From contig OY759969.1 in NCBI GenBank assembly GCA_963662865.1, forward strand, positions 434,001 to 498,000: DNA of 64,000 bases, given 5' to 3'. The notes under the pieces are model-generated. The model was not told where the DNA came from and ran no database searches. It saw nothing but the letters and a program-made list of their open reading frames with translations. Of the stretch, positions 18,770 through 26,794 are shown piece after piece. Numbering within the stretch: position 1 is the stretch's first letter; each line of letters opens with the position of its first letter. A program made the translations under genes and the position numbers. Source of the stretch: JAJDYQ01 sp963662865 (lineage in GTDB: Bacteria; Pseudomonadota; Gammaproteobacteria; JAJDYQ01).

Positions 18770-19735
18770 CTATATTGCGACCAGTAACTGTTCGCTGAAA
18801 TAGTTGTTTTCATCAGTCCAGACCTTTTTGACTCGAAAGCCGGACTGTTGGGCGAGTTGCTCGAATTCCTGTAATGAGTATTTATATGAGCTCTCGGTAT
18901 GGATGCTGTCACCGAGCGCAACAGCGAACTTTCTTTTACCGATCTTAAAAACCTGATTGGTGGTACTTACCAGATGCATTTCCATTCGGCCCTTGGAATC
19001 ATTATAAAAGGCTTCATGCTGGAACTTTTCAACATCGATATTGGCATCAAGTTCCCGGTTAATCCGATGCAGGAGATTCAGATTGAACGCGGCAGTGGTG
19101 CCTGCCTTATCGTTGTAGGCTTCATGCAGAACCCGCTCGTCTTTTTTCAGATCAACCCCAATCAAGAGTTGGCCGCCAATACCGACCAGCCCATGAATTT
19201 GCCGTATAAAAGCCATTGCTTCATCCGGCTCAAAGTTTCCAATGCTGGAACCCGGATAAAGCGCGACAACAGGACCCGTATTACAATGCGGCGGCAACCT
19301 TAGTTGACCGGAAAAATCCGCACATACCGCATGTACCTCAAGCCATGGATAATCGTTAGCCAGACTTTGGGTCGCCTCAATTAGAAACTCCTTTGAAATA
19401 TCCACACCAAGGTATTGATTGGGACGGAGTGACTGGAGCAAAACTCTGACTTTTTCACTGCTGCCACTGCCCAGTTCAACGAGTATGCACTCTTCTCTTA
19501 TATGTTTGGCAATGTCGTCCGCATTGTCCCTGAAAATACCGGTTTCGATACGCGCCGGATAGTACTCGGGTAGTTCGCAGATTTTATCGAAAAGCGCAGA
19601 ACCCTGCCGGTCATAAAAGTACTTGGGGGGAATCACCTTTGGCGTATTGCTTAGACCGGACAATACCTCATTGAGGAAATTACTGCTTCTCAGGGAATAG
19701 TCGTGAAACTCGATGGGGTTGGCGGATTCAGTCAT
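18770..19735 (-). CDS. egtD: L-histidine N(alpha)-methyltransferase (EgtD-type)
   Basis: EgtD trimethylates histidine to hercynine with S-adenosylmethionine, the first step to ergothioneine. From the ATG at 19735 the protein has 321 residues, the same size as the mycobacterial enzyme. It has the SAM-binding LGSGSSEK (88-95), N167 in YPGSSIGNFEP, Y207, M251 and the pair E281/S283 in IHTESSYKY. These correspond closely in position to the mycobacterial histidine-binding residues Asn166, Tyr206, Met252, Glu282 and Ser284. The start codon overlaps the end of bpt by eight bases, so it is translationally coupled. No egtB lies nearby. An upstream ATG at 19768 would add 11 residues and is less likely. 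Confidence 0.85.
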   Translation of the reverse strand: MTESANPIEFHDYSLRSSNFLNEVLSGLSNTPKVIPPKYFYDRQGSALFDKICELPEYYPARIETGIFRDNADDIAKHIREECILVELGSGSSEKVRVLLQSLRPNQYLGVDISKEFLIEATQSLANDYPWLEVHAVCADFSGQLRLPPHCNTGPVVALYPGSSIGNFEPDEAMAFIRQIHGLVGIGGQLLIGVDLKKDERVLHEAYNDKAGTTAAFNLNLLHRINRELDANIDVEKFQHEAFYNDSKGRMEMHLVSTTNQVFKIGKRKFAVALGDSIHTESSYKYSLQEFEQLAQQSGFRVKKVWTDENNYFSEQLLVAI

Positions 19736-20453
19736 GACATTGCCAGACCCCGTTGCTGAAAATCTCATAAGGCTTAAAGCGGATTTTGTAGCTCATTTTT
19801 GCTGACTCCTCAATCCAGTAACCAAGATAAAGCCGCTGCATACCAAGCCGTTTAGTGGCTTCCGTCTGCCACATGATTGCGAAGGTACCCGGGCTGCGTT
19901 TTTCATAGTCGGGGTCATAGAAGGTGTACAGTGCCGACAGGCCATCGGCGAGGAAATCCGTTACGGCAACACACAGCAATTTTTGTTTTAGTCTGAATTC
20001 AATAAATCGGGTATCTGCCCAGTTGCATTGTAAAAAGCTTTGGTATTTTTCAGGCGTCGTATTATCCATGCCCCCGTCAGGATGACGACACTTCAGATAA
20101 CGTTCATAAAGCCTGTAGTGTTCGTCACAAAATGAGTTATCCATGATACGAGTCGTCAAATCCTGATTTTTTTTCCAGATACGCCGTTGGCACCTGTTGG
20201 GCTGAAAATCATGTACGGGCAAACGAATCGGAATACACGCATGGCAGTCGTAACAGTGAGGTCTATACAGGTAACGCCCACTTCGACGAAAGCCGATCGG
20301 CGCCAGCCGGGAATATATCCAGGTGCTGAGTACGGTTGAAGGATCGACAAATACCGTACTGGCTTCGCGGTCAGGCAGGTAGCTGCATTCGTGCTCAGGA
20401 GTCTGGAAAAATCTCAGTTGATCCAGGCGTTCAGTGACAGAAGCGTCGCTCAT
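19728..20453 (-). CDS. bpt: Aspartate/glutamate leucyltransferase (arginyl-tRNA-protein transferase family)
   Basis: Bpt transfers leucine from Leu-tRNA to N-terminal Asp or Glu, marking proteins for ClpS/ClpAP degradation in the bacterial N-degron pathway. The 241 residues show the family features RRSGRYLYRPHCYDCHACIP and CRHPDGGMDNTT, and the C-terminal LYLGYWIEESAKMSYKI-type motif. Its start overlaps the aat stop by four bases (ATGA) and its stop overlaps the egtD start, so aat, bpt and egtD look like one coupled unit. Confidence 0.93.
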   Translation of the reverse strand: MSDASVTERLDQLRFFQTPEHECSYLPDREASTVFVDPSTVLSTWIYSRLAPIGFRRSGRYLYRPHCYDCHACIPIRLPVHDFQPNRCQRRIWKKNQDLTTRIMDNSFCDEHYRLYERYLKCRHPDGGMDNTTPEKYQSFLQCNWADTRFIEFRLKQKLLCVAVTDFLADGLSALYTFYDPDYEKRSPGTFAIMWQTEATKRLGMQRLYLGYWIEESAKMSYKIRFKPYEIFSNGVWQCHD

Positions 20454-21186
20454 GGTAAATGGAGGAATCGGCTGACAGACATAGGTTCAGTTTGCCATAC
20501 CTGGACAGAATTCTCCAGATTGCAATATTTCCGCAGCCGGGATTGAAAATCCTCACGGGTGATTTCTTCTGCGCCAAGTGTAAACAAATGTGCTGAACTA
20601 ACCTGACAATCAATCAGTTGAAAGCCGCTATCCAGCAGGTGACGTGCAAGACAGGCGAGGGCTGCCTTTGAGCTATCGCGCACTTTCGAAAACATGGATT
20701 CCCCAAAAAATATTTGGCCGATGGCAATGCCATACAGTCCGCCGACCAATCGCCCATCCCGCCATATTTCGGCGGAATGGGCGTACCCCGAGTATGCAGA
20801 TGTTTATACGCCAGCATCATGTCCGTCGTTATCCAGGTACAGGGATCATCATTACGAGGCGCGGCACAACTTTCTATGACACCGGCAAAATCACGATCAA
20901 GGGCAAATTCAAATCTGCCGTTCCGACAGACTTTTTTCAGGCTGCGGCTCATTTTGAATTCACCGGGCAACAGCACGCAACGGGGCGATGGAGACCACCA
21001 CATAATAGGTTGTCCGTCGGAATACCAGGGGAATATGCCTTTTGGGTAAGCGGTTAACAGGCGCCCCATATCCAGGTCACCGCCAAAGCATAACAGGCCA
21101 TCGGGGTATTTGAGGGCGGCCCTTGTCGGAGGGAAGTTATCATAATCGGAACCGGGCTCAATCCAGTGTAAAGACAGCCGGCTCAT
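20450..21186 (-). pseudogene. aat: Leucyl/phenylalanyl-tRNA-protein transferase, frameshifted
   Basis: Aat adds Leu or Phe to proteins with N-terminal Lys or Arg. The N-terminal part (PDGLLCFGGDLDMGRLLTAYPKG and FPWYSDGQPIMWWSPSPR) is in one frame up to about residue 135. The rest (AHSAEIWRDGRLVGGLYGIAIG, then FGESMFSKVRDSSKAAL) is in another. The break is at a run of four C on the plus strand (20786-20789). One extra C there would give the expected H-T-R-G-Y-A-H join and a 245-residue protein. So the gene has lost one base, or the assembly has. Both ends keep the 4-base overlaps with the FemAB-like gene and bpt. Confidence 0.85.
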
Positions 21187-22349
21187 AGAGTTTTATTCTT
21201 TCTGTATGCGGAACTACCGGACAGATTCTGGTGAAAATTCCGCGTGGCACGGATCTCGCTTTCCAGAAACTGATCAATGGCCGGGCGGAATTCTGTGCGT
21301 GTTATCCAGTGTGCCGATTGCGTTAATGATGGCTCAAAGCCCCGGGACATTTTGTACTGCCCCTGCGCACCGGGCTCGAAGCGCTTAAGCCCGTGTTCTA
21401 TCGAATATTCAATGCCGCGATAATAGCAGGTTTCAAAATGCAGGCCGGGAACCTCCAGGGCCGCCTCACGACGGCATCCCCAGTGACGACCATACAGCAC
21501 ATCGTTACTACGAAAGTTGATAGCCACGGCAGCGGGCTGTTCATCAAGGCAGGCCATGGCGATGACAATCTGCTCCCCCATGGTATTACCGATCTCTTTC
21601 CAGAATCCGGCATTCAACGTGGCATAACCGCTTTTCTCGGCGAAGGTATTGGCATAAAAACGATGAACCAACTCCCATTGACTGTCATCCAGCTCGCTAC
21701 CGGATAACATATCGACATGAACATTTTTCCCCCTGACCTTACGCCGCTCCTGTTTGATCTTCTTGCGCTTTGCATGACGCAGTATTGACAGGAAATCCGA
21801 GAAACTGTCATAACCCGCATTGTGCCAGTGGTATTGGACATCATATCGCGCAGACATGCCCAATTTCTTAAGCAGTGCCAACTGCCTGTCTTGCAGGAAC
21901 AGACAATGCAGGCCGGAAAAATCATTCTCGTGACAATACCCCAGCGCGGCCTTTGCCAGCCGTGATTGCACCTCCATACCATTATTCAACGATAACAGGC
22001 GTTTGCCTGTTGCGGGCGTATAAGGGATGGCTGCAACCAGCTTGGGATAATAGGAGATGCCGTGACGATGGAAGGCATCGGCCCAGGCCCAGTCAAAGAC
22101 CAGCTCACCGTAGGAATTATGTTTCTCATACAACGGCATTGCACCGACCAGCGCACCTGACCTGTTATACGCCACAAGAAAATGCGGCAACCAGCCAAAA
22201 CGCTCACCGACGGCCCCATGGCGCTCCAGAGCGACCAGGAATTCATGGCGTAGAAAGGGGCAGTGATCGGTGTTCAGGGCATTCCATCTATCGGATTCAA
22301 TCGTTTCCAGAGAGTCAATGACCTGAATATCCAGTTGACTTGACGGCAT
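21183..22349 (-). CDS. FemAB/GNAT-like acyltransferase (DUF482, PF04339 family)
   Basis: The 388-residue protein belongs to the family annotated as peptidoglycan-biosynthesis-like GNAT proteins, with recognisable segments LVGAMPLYEKHNSYGE, DAFHRHGISYYPKL and the C-terminal GLKRFEPGAQGQYKMSRGF. The fold is expected to be an N-acyltransferase, perhaps tRNA-dependent like FemAB, but its substrate is unknown. It overlaps aat by four bases. Coupling with two aminoacyl-tRNA-protein transferases makes a role in aminoacyl transfer plausible; that is inference. Confidence 0.8.
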   Translation of the reverse strand: MPSSQLDIQVIDSLETIESDRWNALNTDHCPFLRHEFLVALERHGAVGERFGWLPHFLVAYNRSGALVGAMPLYEKHNSYGELVFDWAWADAFHRHGISYYPKLVAAIPYTPATGKRLLSLNNGMEVQSRLAKAALGYCHENDFSGLHCLFLQDRQLALLKKLGMSARYDVQYHWHNAGYDSFSDFLSILRHAKRKKIKQERRKVRGKNVHVDMLSGSELDDSQWELVHRFYANTFAEKSGYATLNAGFWKEIGNTMGEQIVIAMACLDEQPAAVAINFRSNDVLYGRHWGCRREAALEVPGLHFETCYYRGIEYSIEHGLKRFEPGAQGQYKMSRGFEPSLTQSAHWITRTEFRPAIDQFLESEIRATRNFHQNLSGSSAYRKNKTL

Positions 22350-22363
22350 ACAGGCTGACTTTC

Positions 22364-22966
22364 TTACAGAGCCTGATGGTCCTGTAGCAGGGCGTACAGG
22401 CGCTCGGCCATTTTTCGGTATCCCTTCGCGTTAGGATGGGCAGCGTCCGACTTGTTTCCCGGGAATTGTAAAATATCTGCAATAGCGTCAACTTCAATGG
22501 GAACGCCGGTCTCTTCTGCGACTGTCTCGTAAAATTCCGCCGGGCTCAGGATTAGCGTCGGATTAGGGACGGCCATCATAGCGACCTGTATGCCTTTTGA
22601 TTGGGCCAGACGAATCATCGCCTTGAGATTTTCTGCGGCCTTGCCAAGATTTTTCTTTCTCAACATGTCATTGCCGCCGTGAATCAGAATCAGCAGATCG
22701 GGACTATGTTCCTCCAGGAGTTCCGGGAGACGGGCAAGCCCGGCAGTGGATAATTCACCCGGTATTCCGGCATTGATAACCTTCCTGCCCGATAATTCCT
22801 GTAGAACAGCCGGGTAGCTTTTATCCCGCGTTGTCCCGCTGCCAAAAGTCAGGCTGTTGCCAAAAGCGAGTATAGTGGCGTCATCAGCCAATGGTGTGAG
22901 CGAATTCGATGGACCGCCACAGGCCGTCAACAGCGAAGCTAGAAACAATAAGACGAGTTTTTTCAT
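22364..22966 (-). CDS. GDSL-type esterase lipoprotein (TesA-like arylesterase)
   Basis: A 200-residue SGNH hydrolase. The N-terminus MKKLVLLFLASLLTACGG is a lipoprotein signal with the lipobox LTAC, so the enzyme should be anchored in the cell envelope. Block I reads GNSLTFG (the usual GDSL aspartate is asparagine, the serine nucleophile is kept). NAGIPGE is block II, HGGND is block III, and DAAHPN provides the catalytic Asp and His. Its start overlaps the dapE stop by four bases. Natural substrate unknown; short acyl or aryl esters or lysophospholipids are typical. Confidence 0.85.
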   Translation of the reverse strand: MKKLVLLFLASLLTACGGPSNSLTPLADDATILAFGNSLTFGSGTTRDKSYPAVLQELSGRKVINAGIPGELSTAGLARLPELLEEHSPDLLILIHGGNDMLRKKNLGKAAENLKAMIRLAQSKGIQVAMMAVPNPTLILSPAEFYETVAEETGVPIEVDAIADILQFPGNKSDAAHPNAKGYRKMAERLYALLQDHQAL

Positions 22967-24096
22967 TCGATCAGCAACTGATTGAGGATGGATTCATAAA
23001 TCCGGCTCAAGGTATCCAGATCTCCCACGGCGACGCATTCGTCAATCTGATGAATAGTAACGTTTAATGGGCCAAGTTCAAGTACCTGAGCGCCGGTGGG
23101 TGCAATAAAACGCCCGTCCGAGGTACCACCGGTCGTTGCCAGCCGGGCATCATAGCCTGCGATCTGACGAATGGCCTTTTGGCTGGCCTCAACCAGTTCG
23201 CCGGCAACCGTCAGGAACGGCATGCCGGACAATGTCCAATCGCTATCATAATCAATATCATGGCGGTCAAGAATTTGATGGACGCGAGCCTTCAGAGAAT
23301 CCGGCGCCTGTTCCGTTGAAAAACGGAAGTTAAAAACAACCTGACACCGGCCTGGAATCACATTGGTTGCGCCCGTGCCGCCATTAATGCTTGAAACCTG
23401 GAACGTCGTCGGCGGAAAATCATCATTTCCCCGATCCCATTCAGTCGCCGCAAGCTCCGCAAGCGCGGGAGCAAGACAGTGTATGGGATTTTGCGCCCGC
23501 TGTGCATAGGCGACATGCCCCTGTACCCCCTTCACGATCAATTCACAGCCGAGCGACCCGCGACGGCCATTCTTCACAACATCCCCCACCTTATCCGTAC
23601 TGCTGGGCTCGCCCACCAGACACCAGGTAATTTTTTCGTTTCGAGCCTCCAGAGCTTCGACAACCTTGACGGTGCCGTTAATTGCAGGGCCTTCCTCGTC
23701 GCTGGTGATCAGAAACGCCAGAGAACCCCTGATAATTCCGCCATCCCTGCGGAGAAAACGCTCACATGCCGTAGTGAAGGCCGCCACACTGCCTTTCATA
23801 TCGGCGGTCCCACGACCATATAACATACCGTTACGAATTTCGGGCTTAAAGGGATGATTTTGCCAGTCTTCTACAGGGTCGGCAGGCACAACATCCGTAT
23901 GACCTGCAAAACACAATACCGGGTCGCAGTCGCCCAGACGCGCCCAAAGATTATCAACATCCCCGAATCGCATAGGCTCGCAGGTAAAACCGAGCTTCTC
24001 CAGTCGGCTGGCCAGTAATTGCTGGCAACCCCGATCATCGGGCGTCACCGAAGCACGTGATACCAGCTCTATGGTCAGGTCAAGCGTTTCCGACAT
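22963..24096 (-). CDS. dapE: Succinyl-diaminopimelate desuccinylase
   Basis: DapE removes succinate from N-succinyl-LL-diaminopimelate in lysine and peptidoglycan precursor synthesis. This M20 metallohydrolase has 377 residues with the zinc-binding FAGHTDVVP, GRGTADMKG and the catalytic DEEGPA segment, and a late TTGGTSDGRFIA motif. It is downstream of dapD and dapC on the same strand, separated from dapD by 189 bases in which I see no gene. Confidence 0.96.
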   Translation of the reverse strand: MSETLDLTIELVSRASVTPDDRGCQQLLASRLEKLGFTCEPMRFGDVDNLWARLGDCDPVLCFAGHTDVVPADPVEDWQNHPFKPEIRNGMLYGRGTADMKGSVAAFTTACERFLRRDGGIIRGSLAFLITSDEEGPAINGTVKVVEALEARNEKITWCLVGEPSSTDKVGDVVKNGRRGSLGCELIVKGVQGHVAYAQRAQNPIHCLAPALAELAATEWDRGNDDFPPTTFQVSSINGGTGATNVIPGRCQVVFNFRFSTEQAPDSLKARVHQILDRHDIDYDSDWTLSGMPFLTVAGELVEASQKAIRQIAGYDARLATTGGTSDGRFIAPTGAQVLELGPLNVTIHQIDECVAVGDLDTLSRIYESILNQLLIE

Positions 24097-24285
24097 GACA
24101 GGCCCCCGGGTTATGCATAGCCTTATAGCGATGGAGCAGGTCTATTGCCGCCGGATAAGTTGTCTGTTCTTGTTCCAATTTGCACCTTCGGCTACTGTCA
24201 TGTCGGTTGAACGGTTCGAACACTGTCAGCGGACAGAAAGCATTCTCTCACGCCGGACATCGGACCGACGCATGAAACGCCGGGG

Positions 24286-25110
24286 CTAAATATCCCGCAG
24301 TAATTCGTTAATGCCGACCTTGCTGCGTGTTTTCTCATCAACCTGCTTGGCGATGATCGCACAGTACAGGGAATAATGACCGTCTTTAGAAGGCAGGTTA
24401 CCGGACACCACAACCGAACCCGGCGGTATATAACCATAGGTGATTGCACCGGTTTCGCGGTTATAGATTTTGGTGCTCTGCCCAATGTACACCCCCATGG
24501 AAACAACCGACCCCTCGCCGACGATAACCCCCTCGACGATTTCCGAGCGTGCACCGATAAAACAGTTGTCCTCGATAATGGTTGGAGCTGCCTGAACGGG
24601 TTCGAGCACGCCGCCGATACCGACACCGCCGGAAAGATGGACATCTTTACCGATTTGCGCACAGGAACCAACCGTTGTCCAGGTATCGACCATGGTCCCG
24701 GAATCAACATATGCACCGATATTGACATAAGAAGGCATAAGGACAGCCCCGGAGCCGATATAACTGCCTTTACGGGCCGTCATAGGCGGGACTACGCGCA
24801 CACCATCGCCACGGAAATCACGCGAACTATGCTCGGCAAACTTGGCAGGAATCTTATCCCAGTAGTTAGTAAAGCCACCCCGGATAAATGCGTTATCCTC
24901 CAGGCGGAAATACAACAGCACGGCCTTCTTCAGCCATTCGTTGACCACCCACACGCCGTCCTTCTTTTCAGCCACGCGAGCCTTGCCGGTATCCAGCATT
25001 TCAATCGCAGTCATTACGGCATTACGGGTCAGCGTATCGGCAGTACGTGGCGTGATATCGGCACGCTTTTCGAAGGCATCCACAATAATTGCAGAGATAT
25101 CGTCAGACAT
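24286..25110 (-). CDS. dapD: Tetrahydrodipicolinate N-succinyltransferase
   Basis: DapD succinylates tetrahydrodipicolinate using succinyl-CoA. The 274-residue protein has the helical N-terminal domain followed by a left-handed beta-helix of hexapeptide repeats (SYVNIGAYVDSGTMVDTW and SGGVGIGGVLEPVQA). The C-terminal active-site and CoA segments are conserved. It lies between dapC and dapE. Confidence 0.96.
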   Translation of the reverse strand: MSDDISAIIVDAFEKRADITPRTADTLTRNAVMTAIEMLDTGKARVAEKKDGVWVVNEWLKKAVLLYFRLEDNAFIRGGFTNYWDKIPAKFAEHSSRDFRGDGVRVVPPMTARKGSYIGSGAVLMPSYVNIGAYVDSGTMVDTWTTVGSCAQIGKDVHLSGGVGIGGVLEPVQAAPTIIEDNCFIGARSEIVEGVIVGEGSVVSMGVYIGQSTKIYNRETGAITYGYIPPGSVVVSGNLPSKDGHYSLYCAIIAKQVDEKTRSKVGINELLRDI

Positions 25111-25157
25111 GGCTCCCTCTCCATTGCTGGTTCAAAACAGCATGCAGTATAGCGGCT

Positions 25158-26363
25158 TTAGCGGCAAAGTTGCTCACAATAAGCGGCGATTCTCCGAGCA
25201 GCTTCGATACACCGTTCGGTTTCAGCGACCAGCGCCACACGCACATAGCCCCGACCGGGATTGACACCGCCGTGGGTTCTGGACAGATAGCTTCCGGGCA
25301 ATACAGTGACATACTGCTGCTCAAACAGCCCCCGGGCAAATTGTTCGTCATGGCCGCTCGGAATCCGCAACCACAGATAAAAACCGGCCTCAGAGCGGCT
25401 GAACTCCAGCCAGGGCTGCAGTATAGGAACGACCGCGTCGTATTTATCCCGGTATTGATTACGATTAGCGAGCACATGACCCTCATCACCCCAGGCGGCA
25501 ATGCTGGCCGCCTGAGTGGGCATCGGCATCGTACAGCCATGATAGGTTCGATACAGCAGGAACCTGTCCAGAATGGCCCGGTCACCGGCGACAAACCCGG
25601 ACCGCAGGCCGGGCAGATTGGAACGCTTGGACAGACTGTGAAACACAACACACCGCGAGAAATTATCACGCCCGGACTCGGCGCAGACCTGTATTAAACC
25701 GACCGGCGGACTGGTTTCATCCGCATAGATCTCGGAATAACACTCATCCGCCGCAATCACGAAATCATACCGATCAGCAAGCTCCAGCAGCCTCAGCCAC
25801 AACCCCCTGGGGAACACCGCGCCGGTCGGATTGCCGGGAGAGCAGGCATAGCACAACTGGCAGCGTCGCCAGACAGATTCAGAAATGCCATTCAGGTCAG
25901 GCAGAAAACCATTTTTCCTGTCCGTCCCCATAAAACAGGGTTCAGCTCCGGCCAGAACGGCCGCGCCTTCATAGACCTGATAGAAAGGATTAGGCATCAT
26001 GACAAGGGCGTCCCGTGAACTATCGACCATACACTGCGCGAAAGCGAACAACGCCTCACGAGTGCCGTTGACCGGCAGCACCTGAGTTTGTGCCGATACA
26101 CTGGCGTTGAACCGCCGCCTGAGCCAGTTCGCAATAGCCACCCTCAGCCCGGCGAGCCCCCGGGTCGTCGGGTATTGGGAAATCGAATCCAGATTTTCCC
26201 TCAAAATCTCCAGCACAAACGCCGGTGGCTCATGCCCGGGCTCGCCGATAGACAAAGGGATCGATGTCAGACCCTCCGGTGGCCGGACACCCGCAAGCAA
26301 CGCCGACAGCTTCTGAAAAGGATAGGGTTGTAATAATTCGAGTCGCTCGTGCATGGCATTCAT
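25158..26363 (-). CDS. dapC: Succinyldiaminopimelate transaminase
   Basis: A PLP aminotransferase of 401 residues that makes N-succinyl-diaminopimelate. The PLP lysine is in VFHSLSKRSNLPGLRSGF, the CSPGNPTGAVFPR motif is present, and the C-terminal RIPSGHDEQFARGLFEQ fits the DapC group. It is the promoter-proximal gene of dapC-dapD-dapE. An upstream divergent region of 431 bases separates it from the TMTC-like gene. Confidence 0.92.
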   Translation of the reverse strand: MNAMHERLELLQPYPFQKLSALLAGVRPPEGLTSIPLSIGEPGHEPPAFVLEILRENLDSISQYPTTRGLAGLRVAIANWLRRRFNASVSAQTQVLPVNGTREALFAFAQCMVDSSRDALVMMPNPFYQVYEGAAVLAGAEPCFMGTDRKNGFLPDLNGISESVWRRCQLCYACSPGNPTGAVFPRGLWLRLLELADRYDFVIAADECYSEIYADETSPPVGLIQVCAESGRDNFSRCVVFHSLSKRSNLPGLRSGFVAGDRAILDRFLLYRTYHGCTMPMPTQAASIAAWGDEGHVLANRNQYRDKYDAVVPILQPWLEFSRSEAGFYLWLRIPSGHDEQFARGLFEQQYVTVLPGSYLSRTHGGVNPGRGYVRVALVAETERCIEAARRIAAYCEQLCR

Positions 26364-26794
26364 AATAAGCAGGGTGGCGCAGTATAGCGTTGCCAGGACA
26401 TGATTTCAGTGGCTGCGTTACAGCACATCCGGCTTAACGGCCTGCGCTGAGCTGATTTCCCCCCTGGCAGGCGGTTGAAATTCACACAGACGAGTGCGGC
26501 ACAAGAAGATATCGCCGGAATCAATACCGGAATCATAAACGATCCGTCATTGATTTTGACCGGCACCGCCGATACCCAACACCATAGACCACCTGCCCCC
26601 GATAAATCTCACGATAAACCCCACAGCCGAACCCGGACACGCCGTAGCGGCACGGCACAGGCTGTGATAGGGTTTTCGCCGCGACGCGACAGGGCGTGTC
26701 CGCAACAAACCGAAAAAGCCGCAGAGAGCGAAACGACAATGGAACCTGGAACATTTGCCGGACAAGCCATACAAGCCATAAAGGAAGGTAGCTG
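26364..26794. other. Intergenic region between dapC and the TMTC-like gene
   Basis: This 431-base divergent gap should hold promoters for both flanking genes, but I see no strong sigma-70 pair. GGTTGAAATT followed by an ACGAGTGCGGCAC-like motif at about 26471-26500 resembles a segment at about 28594-28624 upstream of the adhesin (GGTTGAAATT, then GCGAGTGCGACAC), hinting at a shared upstream element. The short frames here look random. Confidence 0.5.

Noticed and set aside
20780..20795. Programmed ribosomal frameshift as an explanation for aat
   Set aside because: There is no slippery heptamer at the junction and the gene family is not known for recoding; a lost base is simpler.
24376..25152. 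A 258-residue plus-strand frame antisense to dapD
   Set aside because: dapD is unmistakable on the other strand, and the antisense product has no recognisable motifs.
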